64,000 bases of DNA, taken from positions 3,102,846-3,166,845 of the forward strand of contig NC_088779.1 in the NCBI RefSeq assembly GCF_954871325.1, in the 5' to 3' direction. Origin of the DNA: Gordionus sp. m RMFG-2023. Its lineage: Eukaryota > Nematomorpha > Gordioida > Chordodea > Parachordodidae. Positions 1 through 13,200 of this stretch are shown here, piece by piece; the first letter of the stretch is position 1, and each line of letters starts with the position of its first letter. Below the pieces are notes generated by a model, which was not told the origin of the DNA, did no database searches, and worked only from the letters and a program-made list of their open reading frames with translations. A program made the position numbers and the translations under genes.

Positions 1-154
1 AGAGAAGAACACAAGCTTAGATAGTAAAAAAAAAAATTAAATTCTTAATAATATATTATATATCCTTTGTATATATGATTTTACACCGGTAACGTCTGTT
101 ATTTTTGAATTCAAATATTTTTTCAAAAATTTTGCAAAAAAGATACAAAAATAA

Positions 155-553
155 TACATATTTTTTTCCGGCAATGTGTTATTTTTACAACTATAAATCA
201 CTTTTGTTGAGAGCGTTTTTTTTAAATAATTAAAAATCTGATTTTACCCTTAATATATTCCATTATGTTTAGAAAATGTGTCTTATGAATTGTAGACAAT
301 TTTGTTGTTAACCTTTGCGTCATTCATAATTAAAAAATATATGGAATATCTTAATATAAATTGTATTAAGATTGTCAGTTTCATAGAAAAATTGTCTGAA
401 ATTCGTAGGATAGGTATTCCAAACATGACGGCATACAATTCCGGTAAAATCAGATTTTTAAATTTTAAAAAAAAAACGCTAAAAAAAATGATTATAAAGT
501 TGAAAAAATTATACATTGCCGGAAAAAAAACACATTGACGCCAACATATATAT
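155..553. repeat. Foldback MITE (CCGGCAATGTGTTA family), copy 1
   Basis: Two long arms face each other: the left begins near TTCCGGCAATGTGTTATTT and the right ends with its reverse complement near ACATTGCCGG...GACGCCAACATATA. Full members of the family begin ATGTTAGCG. Other copies: 3125-3345 (partial), 20990-21240 (partial), 30341-30642, 39530-39760 (partial) and 52571-52968. Small open frames on both strands here are by-products of the arms. Confidence 0.75.
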
Positions 554-934
554 TATGTAGGGGATGACAGGGGAAATGGCCAGGGACAGATAAAAAGTTT
601 AAAAAGGACTGCTTAATTTTTGATATGAATGTGTATCCCAAACCTTACTCTAAAAAAAAATGAAGATAAAATCAAAGCCCATATTTCTAAAAAAAAAAGA
701 TAAATTTGATAGCTAGATCATTTTTTTTGAATAGAAGTGGATTTTTAGGCAACCTATTCCTGGGTCTATCCCAGAAATCAGAACTTCGAGCCAAACTACA
801 ATGATGCCCAGAGAAGTGATTCTTCTTAATCTGGTTAATGAAACTCTATTAGATGGAAAATAGACGCACTAACTCATACTTAGGAATCGATTATCCACTG
901 GGTAATCTTATTAATATTTTTTATTACAAATTAG

Positions 935-1225
935 ACAAAGCCGTTGTACCAAAAAATCGTTGTCTAAATCTCATTAGTGTCATTTACGATAATAAAAGCT
1001 TCCAAAATTTAATAGTTCTGGAAGGTTCCGAGGTAAGTTTCGAATGCTTGGTCGAAGATGATTCGAATGAAATTGATTGGCGCGTGGACGGAAAATTAAA
1101 GTTAACTACCGCAGGGAAAATCTGGAATGAAACTATAGGAAAAAGGGCCCAATCGCATACATATTCCTGTCACGTCAAGGGCTGCGTTATCGATAAATCT
1201 CGATTTATTAAGATTGTTGCCCTAG
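935..1225 (+). CDS. Ig/CCP gene exon 1 (first visible): whole Ig domain
   Basis: Begins after acceptor TTACAAATTAG in phase 1 and ends at a GT donor in phase 1. It encodes an Ig fold in a single exon: B strand VSFECLVEDD, C-strand Trp in EIDWRVDG, F strand HTYSCHVKG. The other domains are split in two exons, so this one is the exception. A possible extra coding exon at 749-815 (phase 0 in, 1 out, starting ATYSWVYP) would fit in frame before it, but is too short and lacks the expected Cys. Confidence 0.75.
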
Positions 1226-4200
1226 GTTATATTGAAAATTTAAATAATATATAGAGAAAACTGACGTACCGTTTTTCGATAAATCGACTACAATCCCTCT
1301 GTTATTTTTAAAAAATATTTCTCGATACCTATTATGTATATAAAAATACTTTATTAAAAATTTTATGAATATAATCATATTTTTGAAATTTTATCTCTTA
1401 GTAAAAGTAAAAAAAAAATTTTGCACACCAAAACCCAGTAGCGAGGTTAGGTAAACCAACTTCAAAGGATTTCCTAAACTATTGATTTTTTTTATAATTA
1501 GTTACTATGAATTGGAATGTATTTATTTATTTATTAATAAATGATACGTATAGAATACATATACCGTTCAAAAATAGGTTTGAACTATGTTATATGTCCA
1601 GTTTTATCAATGTTGTATAGATTGTCATACACTCTAATTTATTTTCATCTAATATTCCTAAATATTAAATATGGGTATAACAATTATTTAACAATACATT
1701 TAATGAACCTTTATATATAAATTACAAAGATATCTATCTAACAGTATCTACATTAAATTCAGTAGCCCTAGTCATACTTGTTACCTCAGTAAGCCAGTTT
1801 CTTGATATCTATTAAAATACCTCATAAAATTTGATCTAGAAATACTTAAAATAAAAATCACAAATAAAATATTGATATTGTTAAAAGAGATACTTTCTTT
1901 AAAAAATTACTTTAAATTATTTTTGCTATATCTTTTAAATTTACCTGTTAGTTGGTTGGTGGTCCTTGTTAATTTTATACAAACAAAATATCAATTAAAT
2001 GAATTGACGCCGTGTATTGGTATAACGATTCCCGCTAGCTCTAAATTTACCGAATCATGGACTGAAAATAATATACAAAATAAAAACTTATAAAACTTTC
2101 TCAAATTATTAAAGAGGTGTAAAACTTTGCTATAAAATTTAATTTTTATAGAAATTTAATATATATATATTGATACAAATTAAATGTCGTAAAAATCTTT
2201 TGAATATTTCTTAAATAAATGTTTTAATAAATTAATTATTTCAAAAAAAAATTTATTTTTGATCTGTAGATGCGTTCACTAATAAAAATTATACTCTATA
2301 ACGAGATTAAATGATTTTCTAAACCTGGTTAACCTAACCACTCGTATTAAATTGCTTGAATGCGGAGGTGAAACTTTTGTTAAAAGTTCATAACACTTCA
2401 ATTTGTCATATTCTTCTTAAGTAAGACTTGGAATTTAAATAAGTTTATAAAAAAAATTATAAATATTGAGACAAATAATAAAGATGGCAAATGTTTTATA
2501 AACGAAATTCAATCTTTTTTTTTGGTATATTTAAAAATTAGCAGGATTTGGTAAAGGAATTTGTAATTTCTGAATCTTCTAAAAAAATATATAATCTATA
2601 TTTAAATTTTAAATAATTGAATCAACATTCTCTCGAGAAAGCGGAGTGCTAGAATAATATATATAATTAAGATTTGGATGGAACCCCAATGAAAGATAAA
2701 AAAGATTGCTAGATATTTAAAGGAATAAATCATTAAAAAAAATAAAATTATACTTAAAAATTTATGAATATTTATTTATTTTTGTATCGCAGAGAAACCG
2801 GAAATATGGATTCGAACCGATAATTCTAGGCCAATAGAAAACGGTAATTACGTGATTCAGTGTTTGCACACACCGTTCGTCACCAAAGTTTAAAAAATAA
2901 TGTTATCTTTAAAATAGCACTTCTCGAAAAAATCTAACAAGATTTAAATTTAAATTATTAAAATTTTCGAATCAAATTATTGAAATATTAGTATTTTCGA
3001 ACATGTTCCCTAAAATAATGAACAATTAGAGAAATTTTATGCCAGAAAGAATGGCCTATTTTTTATAAATTTATTTTAAAAATATTATTATTTTTATTAA
3101 TTATGCAATAAAATTTTAACTTTATTTAATGATTATGCTAGCGTCAAATATCGGTCAATTTTCGCCATAAATTTTTTAACTTAATATAATTTATATTAGT
3201 TTTTTCCATTTGATTTTATAAATTATAAAAGACTCAAAGGTTAACGGAAAAATTATATACAATTCAGAAGATAGGTATTCTAAATATGCCAGAACACATT
3301 TCTAGTAAAACCTTTTTCTAGGGGCGGGAGCCCTCCTGTATCCATATAGTCGATGCCTGTAGGTTCACACACATTTTTAGTGGTTAGTTTCAGATTCGGT
3401 TCGGATATCGATTTTAAGTCGGTTCGGGTTCGATAGAAATACCGGTTAATATCGGTTTTAAGATTCGGTTCGGGTACGGTTTGGATCCCCGCCTTTCCAC
3501 GTGATTGCATAATCTTATCATTTAAAAAAAATTGTTTTATAACTTGTTTTAGGAAATTTTAAAGACAAATAAACTCTAGGATAAATAAAATATTTGGATT
3601 TACAATATTTAAAAAAAAAAAATTATTCCCAATTATTTTTATTTCCGTGTTAAATTTTTTAATAAAATGCGAATAATTGTAAAAATAATTTTAAATTTAT
3701 TATCCACGAATACCGAAAATAATTAGATGGAACATATTTTACTTAAATTTAACACGCTTATTTCATATCCAATGACATATAATAATGCCTAGAATGACAA
3801 TGCATTCAAAATAACTCATTTGAAAGGGTCAACGCGAATCAGCTGGATCCGCCATTTTGGTGACCCATATAGCAATTATTCTCACGTTAAAAACTACCAT
3901 TAAATTGATAATTTGCTTCCTCATTATCTTGACGAATCAGGCAATTCTTTAATAAAGTTTGCGTCAGGACATAGGAATAAATTGGCCCACTCGTTCAAAA
4001 TTTTTTAATAATGATATGGGTAATCAAAATGGCGTCCCCAGCTGTTTACATTGATGTACACTTTTAATCAACGCATCGTCAGTTTAGGTATTATTATATG
4101 TCACTGATTGTATCATATCGATTTGTATACGCGATTATAAAACGCGCGAAAGATAAGCTGGAGGGTGCAAGTTGGAAACACGTGGCAACACTTAACCAAT

Positions 4201-7200
4201 ACATCCATATTAATATTTGACCCTTTGAAATGCTCGGATGCCAATACTTACAAATGTGAAGTAGAATTCGATATACCGGTGTCGAGCGGAAATACGCGTC
4301 ACAATCTTTTTGCCTTGACGGAGCTAAAAGTGGAATGCGAAGAATGTTTTAATTTATATATATATATATATATATAAAATATTAATTTCAAACTAATAAC
4401 TATTTTTTATGGTTGCCTTTAAAATTTCGTTAAAATAGGGAATATAAATTTATCGTTTAAAAGATTCGCGTTGTGGTGATTTTTCCCTCCACAAGGTGTT
4501 CAAGATTAGAACCTTTTTTAAGAAAGTAATAAAGAGAAGTTTGTTATTTAGAATATGTAAATATTAAGTTGTTTCTTAAATTAAATATAGTGTAAGAATA
4601 TTTTTTGTCAGAGCCAATAACACCTAATATTTTGACATGGCAAGCCGGAAGAAGGTGAGGGGGGGGGCAGATTTATAACGACTACAATTTAAAATACTTA
4701 GAAGAAAAAAAAGGGTTTTTTATATCAAAAATAATTTTTATAAAAATATAATATGATCAAAGGACTATAATAATTAGGCCTAGAGAGACCTTCAGTAGAA
4801 TTCTAGGGAAAACCCCAACCTCCCCTAACTTCGTCAGAGTGCATTTCTAGGTATCGTTGAATGGAAATTGACGGGTGACACCCCTCTATAATTTTATATA
4901 TTCGAATTTTTATCCATAAATGAAAACTTGCACATGGGGGAAAAAAATGGCTGTTTCACCATCGGATTTACGTTGATAGACATTTCCATTAAAATAAATT
5001 AATTATTCAGTCCAGCTATTATAAAATGCCATTGTCGGAAAATTCGTTGGTCCTTCCAGAAAATTTTGCTGCTCTTTTTAAAATGACATTTTTTTAACTT
5101 GTCAAATGGCTAACCCGATAAGCCAGTTAACAACACATATTAAGAGGTTAACATCCGAATTTATCAGCTGTATTCGGGTTCGAATCCTGAATTTGGGTAA
5201 ATTAAAATAACCTTAACCATTATGATTTTCAATTCCGTTCTCCATTTGATATCGATCAAGATTTAAAGTGGCATACCTTCCTTTTATTTATGTTTATTGT
5301 TCATTAATTTAAAAAAAAAAAAATTATTAATATATATTTTTTTTGTAAATATTGCAGGATTGAGGTGGTAGAGGCATGGGGTTAGTTTTAAATTTACATT
5401 CTAGAAATTTTTTAAAAGAATGGGAGAAGAGTGAAGCTAGAACCTGACCCCCATATGAATTTAACGGCGGTTTTGGATCGTATTCCCATTGTGATAGAGT
5501 TGCACGAAATCCTAGTCAAGTTAGCTAGTATATATTGTTGGGTATAAAAAACGTGATAAGTATCGCGTCTAATAAAAATTTCCCATTTTTCTCCATGTCA
5601 CATAATTAAATTATAAACGAAGACAAGTAATTAATAATACCATAATCTTCTCGAAAAAAAAATATATTGACAAAAAGTCCATATCTGTCAATTACAAATC
5701 GACAAGATACAACAATAAGTATATTTATAATTTTTAATAATATAAATTTTATAACATTTACGTGTTATTATTTATAATCTGTTATAATAATAAATTGTAT
5801 TTTATTTTCTTCTTCTTCTACTTTCTTCTCTAATGCCTTAAAAGTGTGTAATATTTGTAGTTTATTTTTTTTTAATAACACAAAAAGATTGCGAAATAAT
5901 CTTTGGTAGTCCTTGGCTCCAACATTCGAGAGGGGATATGTACGATACGGTATGGCCTCCTATCTTCAAATGCCAAATTAATTCTTATCCGGCCAACAAA
6001 TGCGAATACGAACGGATTTCCCCGAATATTAACAACATAACACTTTCGAAATGGTTATGCTACCCCAAGTTTCCCACCGAGAAATGCGTCAATAAAACTT
6101 TCATAGTACGTTATAGAAGTAAATTTATTTGTTTCACGCCACCCAATTTCGTTCCATATAAGAGCATGCGCAGATCGATAAGAATTCAATTCAGTGTCCG
6201 ATGCAGAAAAGCTGGATAGGATTTCGAACAAAATTTATCTTAAATTATTTTGTCTTCCTTGATCTCTTTTTTAAAATATAATATTCTTCAATTTTCTTAA
6301 ATGGTTTAAGGTATACACTTTTTCGCTCATTTATAAAGAAAATTATTTTACGCTTAAAATCGTTTCTACCATCCCCCCCCCCCCCACTCACCCTACCCTT
6401 TCCGTTATTATTCAAAATATAAAAATAGTAAAACTTTCAATAAATTACATTGTATATATATATATTACTATACTATGTATAAATTTTAATATTTTTCATT
6501 GAAAGTTCCCCTACAACTGAAGAAAATATCCGACATTTGGTGTATAGTGGGGGACTCAATTGTTTATCAAGTCGATGTGACGGGTGATCCTATTACAGAA
6601 GTTTAAATATTAAGAAAAAAGATTAGATTATTTTGGCGTCTACATGATTTCGTTACCCTAAATAAGTATAATCATAAAGCATAAAACGCTGCAAAGAATT
6701 TGACTTTGAAGACTTGAATAAAAAATTTATAAGGCTAAATTTTTTTTTTTTTACTTTTTATATTTATTATTAAAAACGTAATTTTAAAATTGTCATTTTG
6801 TAGGAAAAAAATTTTTTTTTTATATTAAATTTTTGTTATTTATACACCAAACTCAGTGAGTGTTGTTAGCCTAAGACGCGGTTGTCTGAAGTTAGAGTTT
6901 GTAACTTTAAAATGCATTCGAAACTCGCCATAGAAATTTGGTAAAGATTTATGGCAGTATTTAAAGAAATTATGCATAAAATGAAGAGGAGCTTTTAGGC
7001 ACGCATTCTCAATAAAGTGCGATAAGGCTAACACTGCAATAAGCGATATTTACACTTAAAATGGTAATGGTTAGGTTATTTTCAACTGTTGCTACTCTAA
7101 AATTATTCTTATGTTACACGCAAAATCGAAGGAAATATTAGGTGACATAAATGTTAGGAAATCGGAGAAAGGAGAATAGTCCCGTCAGTGTTTTTTTAGT

Positions 7201-10200
7201 TTAGGTGGCACTCAATTTTCAAGACAGATGTTACCAACAGCAAATGAAATAACCCCATTAAACAATATAATTTTTTTTACAAATTATTATGGCAATATAT
7301 TGACTCGCTTTCATTACTAGTCACTTAAGCTCTTGAAATATGAGTAACTATGAATGATAAAAGAAATATAACATCATATTGATAATTTTTATTTCCTCAT
7401 ACATTTGCACTTAGGAAATTTCTTCCTATATCTGATGTTAATATGTTTAAATTTAAGCATATTGTTTTCTCGGTTAAATTTTAGGGATTAAATAATATAA
7501 CATAAAATTGCCAAGTAGGAAGATAATTAGCCATTTCCACTTTTAAGATGTTTTTAATTTTGAAGGTTATCTTATTCAGGGTTTTAGACCATTTACACTT
7601 GTACATGAAAAATATTTAAAATTAATATACATTTTTGTTACCCCATATCATTTTTAATGTAATTCTTTTGTGTTTTTATATTAGAACTTTATTGGATTAA
7701 ATTTATAAGAGGCTTATAATTTTTTAATGACGTTTTAGAAAGATGATAATTTTTTAAAATTTTATAACATAAAATATATTGATATCCTGAAATTATTTTT
7801 TAATAGATTTATATTACAAAGATGAAAACTTTATAATTTTAGAATTTCATTCAATTGTAGTGTCTCTTTTTGTATCATCATTTCTGTTTTTAATTTCATA
7901 AATTTGACGGGATTATCTCGTTGCAATCACTATTGATTTTGTCAAATGGCTGTCATTCAACATCCTAAGTGACGACTTAAGAATTCTGATTAAGTTTCCT
8001 GAATAAGCCTTTTGACATAGCAAGATTTTTCAAATTATATAAATAAATAATATGCATCTAAGAAATTATTTAAATTATATATTTTTATAAACCAAATAAA
8101 TTGTATTTAAATTCTGATAACAATTTTCAAGATATACTGCACAATTTAATGATGAAATATTATGGTCCATATTTAAAATAATATAAGGGCCTATTTTATA
8201 AAAATAGAAGAAAAATAAGCCTATACATAGGCAAATCAATTCTAGTTTTTCTATAATACATAAAATGTTATATGCCATATAAGGTAGCCCTCATTTTCGC
8301 CAACTAGGCAAATCAATTCTAGTTTTTGTATAATACATAAAATGTTATATGCCATATAAGGTAGCCCTCATTTTCGCCAACTAGGCAAATCAATTCTAGT
8401 TTTTCTATAATACATAAAATGTTATATGCCATATAAGGTAGCCCTCATTTTTGCCAACGGACAGGTTATGATAAACAATTCTGGAATATTCCATTTTACG
8501 GCCATGTTAGAATTTGAAGGAAAAATAGAGGCTATCGTCAAGCAATATTTTGTCAGGGATGATGGACGGGAAGAATTCGTGGAAGAAAAATCGAGCGCCA
8601 TTTTTTCAGTTAATTGTTAGTTCTCAATTCAAAAAATAAATAATAAATCTTTTTTTTAAAAAAAATAAATATATGATATTATATTGCAGCATCGAAGCTA
8701 CCTATTTCTAATAAGACTCTAAGCACCGTATAACAACGATTAAATAGAACAAATTATTCAAATTTAACCCGCCTTATATAAAATTTCTTTATATTCTTTT
8801 TATTTGAATAAGTTCGAGGTAATAAATTAACTTACTTTGAGTAAACTGATAGATCGAGAAGAAACTGGAACAGTGTGTTTCCACAAAGGAGCTCGAAAGA
8901 GTCCAGAATTAAATTTCTATTTTATCAATTGAACATTGAGAATTTATTAGATCATGTTTTTTTTAGAAGTGTAACTATGGATTTTTTGTAAATATAACTT
9001 TTTATGTATTGTTATATTCAATTAGTTAACTTAAAAATAAATTTATAAAACTTTGAATACGTTAAACACGTAAGATGATGTATGTATATATTAAAGGTCC
9101 GCGAAACGCGTCCCCTAGCTAGTTTTGTTAAAATGTCCTATTTGGGTCGATTTTTAAAACCCGGCCCGATTAAGATTTTAAGCTAATATTGTATAAGACT
9201 CAAGATTTGGCGTGCAGAAGACCAAACTCTGTTATCTATGAACAAAATCATCAGGTTTACACTAGTGTTGTTAAACGACTGAGTCAAGCCGGCTTAGCCG
9301 AAAACTTAGCCAGGTTTTGAGCCAAAAATTTGGCTCAGACTCAAGCAGGCTCATTGAGCCGGCTGGTTCAGCCGTTGGCTCAAGCCGTTATCTCAAGCCT
9401 TTGGCTCACTCAAGCCGACTATTGAGGCGAAATTTATTTATTTGAGATTGGTGTTAGTGTTGCTAAACGGCTGAGCCAAGCCGGCAAAATCCTAAACTCA
9501 GCCAGTTTTTGAGTCGAAAATTTACTCAAGTGACTCTTTTAGCCAAATTAATCCGCTGGTTCGAGTCGGCTCATGACTTGGCTCAAGCCGACTTTTGAGC
9601 CGAAATTTATTTATAAACGTCTGAGCCAAGCCAGCTTAGCCTTAAATTCAGCTTGTTTTTGAGTCAAAATATGACTATAAAAGTAGACGCTAAGGTAAAA
9701 TAAAAGAATAGTTTGTCCAGTCTGAATCATAAGTCTCGGAATTATCATTATCATCAGAAGAAGAACCTAAATGATGTATTAATATAAATATTTTAATTAA
9801 ATAAATTCACAATTCTCAGAATCTACTTTAGATTCTTTAACCTCTAGGTCACGAGTAATATTTACTCCCCTGTTTTAGCTATCTTATAAATATTTCGAAA
9901 CTTCAACATTTCTTCAAAAATGACCTAAATTTAAATGATAAAATTCACATATATCCTCAATATCATCTTTAACAATTGACTTTTCCGCAATTCCCTTTGG
10001 TGTAAAAAATGATGTTTGATTTAAAAACTTCATTGATTCATCATTAAATCTTTCATTAAACTGCATAATAATCAAATCAAAAATCAAGTGCAGCATAAAA
10101 CACTGGTTTTAAAGCTAAAATAAAAATGATGAAAATATATACCTCTCCTTTTTGGATTGGAATGTTTGAAGTCTAAAACTTTCAAAAAAAAGGTAGATTT

Positions 10201-13200
10201 CTCTCCTTCATAAAATCTTGTGTTTATGGAAAAACATACAAAAATTCAGTGTTATAGATTGTAAGCATATTAAATTAAAATTTCATGAAAATGTACCATG
10301 GAGAAGTGACAATCATAATCGTTATTTTAAGTTTTTTGAATTTTTCTGAATGGGCAAATATATAGATTGCGTACATGTTAAAATAAAACTTCAGTGAGGT
10401 GTAATAGATAAGTAGCAATGGTCATAATCATTATTTTTAAAGTTTTTTGAATTTTTGACTCAAATGGGTTAAAATATATTGTAAAAATGTCAAATTTAAA
10501 TTTCATGAAGATGTAGGAAAATGACATTTGCCATAATCGTTATTTAACATTTTTTGAAATTTTTTGACGGGTAAAAATGTTATTTATATTGTAAAGATGT
10601 TGAATCATAAATTCAAAGAAGATATTCATTGGAAAAATGACAATCATCAGTTTACAATCTATATTTTAACACATTCGTCAAAAAAATTCACAAAAACTTT
10701 AAAAATAACATTTGTCACTTTTATATGCTACATCTTCATGAAATTTTAATTTAACATGTTTACAACCTATATTTATACCCAATTGCGTCAAAAAAATTAA
10801 ATAAACTTCAAAAATAACGATTATGACAATTGTCACTTATCTAGGGTACAACTCCACTGAAGTTTTATTTAAACATGTTAGCAATACTTATTTTAGCCCA
10901 TTTACATCAAAAAAATTTTAAAAACTTTAAAAATAACGATTATGACAATTGTCACTTATCTATAGTACATCTTCATGAAATATTAATTTAACATATTTAC
11001 AATATATATTTTTACCCATTTGCGTTAATTTTCCCATTTGCGTTAAAATATTCAAAAATTTAAAAAAATAACGATTATGACAACTGTCACTTATCTATAG
11101 TACATCTTCACTGAAATTTTAATTAAACATGTTTACAACCTATATTATACACTTTGCGTCAAAAAAATTTAATAAACTTCAAAAATAACGATTATGACAA
11201 TTGTCACTTATCTAAGGTATATCTTCACTGAAGTTTTATTTAAACATGTTAGCAATACTTATTTTATAGCCCATTAAAAAATTTAAAAAACTTTATAAAT
11301 AACGATTATGATAATTGTCACTTATCTATAGTACATCTTCATGAAATTTTAATTTAACATGTTTACAATATATATTTTTACCCATATTCGTTAAAAAAAT
11401 TCAAAAAACTTTAAAAATAACGATTATGACAATTGTCACTTATCTATATAGTACATCTTCACTGAAATTTTAATCTTAAATGTTTACAACCTATATTTAT
11501 ACCCATTTGCGATAAAAAAATTCAATAAACTTCAAGAATAACGATTATGACAATTGTCATTTATCTAGGGTGCATCTTCACTGAAGTTTTATTTAAACAT
11601 GTTAGCAAATAAATAATTTTAAAAAAGTAATTTAGAAAAAACCAATTATTTTAATATACATAAAAATAGATAATTTTACAAAGATATAAAAAAAAACTAT
11701 CAAAGATTTCAACTAAAAGATTGTTTATTTATAATAAAATTCTCAAAAAATTTCCTCAATTACAAAGAAAATTTAACATTCTTATCAAATGTTTAAAAAT
11801 CTTTTTCCAAAGATTTTTTTTTGCTTAAAATTTTGGGCATGACATGAAAATTACTAATAAATTGTAGCAAAAATAATATTATAATATCCGCATAGCATTT
11901 TTTTTTATTACAAAAAAAAATTTCAAATAAATTATTTTCATAATATAATAATTAAAAAAAAAATATAAAAACAAAAAAAAATATTTATTATATTCTTTTA
12001 AAATATTTAAATTAATAAATTTTGGCTCAAAATTAGACTCTAGCCAACTCCTGAAGCCAAATCCTGAGCCGGCTTGAGCCAACTTTAGAGCCGGCTTGAG
12101 CCTAAGCCAATTTTTCGGCTCCGATCTCGACATCGGAACCGTATAAACTCGGCTTTTTAATAACAGTAGTTTACACAATATTATTTCGGTTATGATCCTA
12201 ATGGAACCGGCACCAGTCCTGGCCCTCACTCGTCCTTAGAAATTCTTAAAAAGGGTCTTTGGTTGGCCCCTAATTTTTTTTTATTAAGAAAAGGAGAACG
12301 CAATTTAGACTAATTCTACACCTTTTTTTTTGAGAAAAATTGCTTAACTTTAAGTTCGTAATAACTACGATAAAGATTAAAAGAAAATTTTTTAATGAGG
12401 AGAAAGATTGAAGACATCGACATTTTATTATTTAATGTAATTAGAGCTAGTGGTTGTTATATTGCCTAGATTTGAGCCGGTTTTTTTAAAAACGGCTAAA
12501 TCAATATTTTATCCATAAAAAAATATTCCCTAAAGATTTTGTTCATAGATGGAACAAAGGTTTGGAAATCTATTAGCCAAATCTCAAGACTTGGGCAATA
12601 TACTTTTGGCTAAAACAATGAGTTAGCCGCCGTTTAACAACACTAATTTAGAACTAAATCATAGATTCGATTAAAGTATAATGGTTTAAATTTGAAGAGT
12701 CAAATAATTTATATTACATTTAAAAGATCAAACTTCTCGTCATTTACGATAATGAAATTTATCTAAAATTGAAATGCGATTTGACAGTAACATACTTCGA
12801 GAAACTATTTCGATATCGCAACCCTTATAAGAACAGGGCCAAGTTTTGTTAAGCGGCTCGACTTTTTGAACAAGACTAATCCTATAATTAAGCCAAAAAT
12901 AATTACGCAAGTTTCTAGATTTCGTTAATTAGATGTCCAGAACATTTAGTTATCTATGTACGAAATCTCCAGGAGTGAGTAATATTTTTTGGCGAAAATG
13001 TCGGGTTAATTATTTTTTAAAAACCGAACCTTTGGTATATTTATAATTCAGGTGGCTTACATTCAAAGGTTAAATTTACAAAAATATGTAATTGGAATAT
13101 AATTACAAATACACTTTATAAAAAACCTATAATTTTTTTAAAACCTTGAAAGAAGGAAAACAGTATATATTATTTTTAAAATAAATGTTGTATTTTAAAA

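Larger units (their letters stand above)
9263..12168. mobile_element. hAT DNA transposon, 2.9 kb, with 8-bp target duplication
   Basis: Termini TAGTGTTGTTAAACGACTGA and, inverted, TACTGTTATTAAAAAGCCGA. It is flanked by the identical 8-mer GTTTACAC at 9255-9262 and 12169-12176, the target-site length of hAT elements. Both ends carry many short GGCTCAAGCCG-like motifs, typical of subterminal transposase sites. The interior holds an inverted/tandem array and a transposase relic. It inserted into an older MITE that shares its terminal sequence. Confidence 0.8.
9120..12645. mobile_element. hAT-type MITE (TAGTGTTGTTAAACGGCTC family) split by a later insertion
   Basis: The left half (9120-9254) begins TAGTTTTGTTAAAA and ends ATCTATGAACAAAATCATCA. 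The right part (about 12470-12645) ends GTTAGCCGCCGTTTAACAAC followed by ACTA, the inverted terminus. Between them sits the 2.9-kb element at 9263-12168. Related MITEs lie at 12839-13015 (partial), 25893-26540, 35675-35868, 41639-41828, 53708-53931, 61322-61553 and 62339-62563. Confidence 0.6.

Noticed and set aside
302-538. Open frames on both strands with KIRFLNFKKK-like peptides
   Set aside because: They lie in the arms of a foldback MITE and recur in its other copies.
1033-1038. Strong donor-like GTAAGT inside exon 1 of the Ig/CCP gene
   Set aside because: The frame stays open through it and the Ig domain (FEC...DW...YSC) is complete only if it is not used. Probably a cryptic site.
5103-5200. 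Possible tRNA gene (GGTTCGAATCC, with CAAAT/ATTTG pairing at the ends)
   Set aside because: A T arm can be drawn, but the anticodon arm has an oversized loop and the acceptor stem has a mismatch. At best a tRNA-derived relic.
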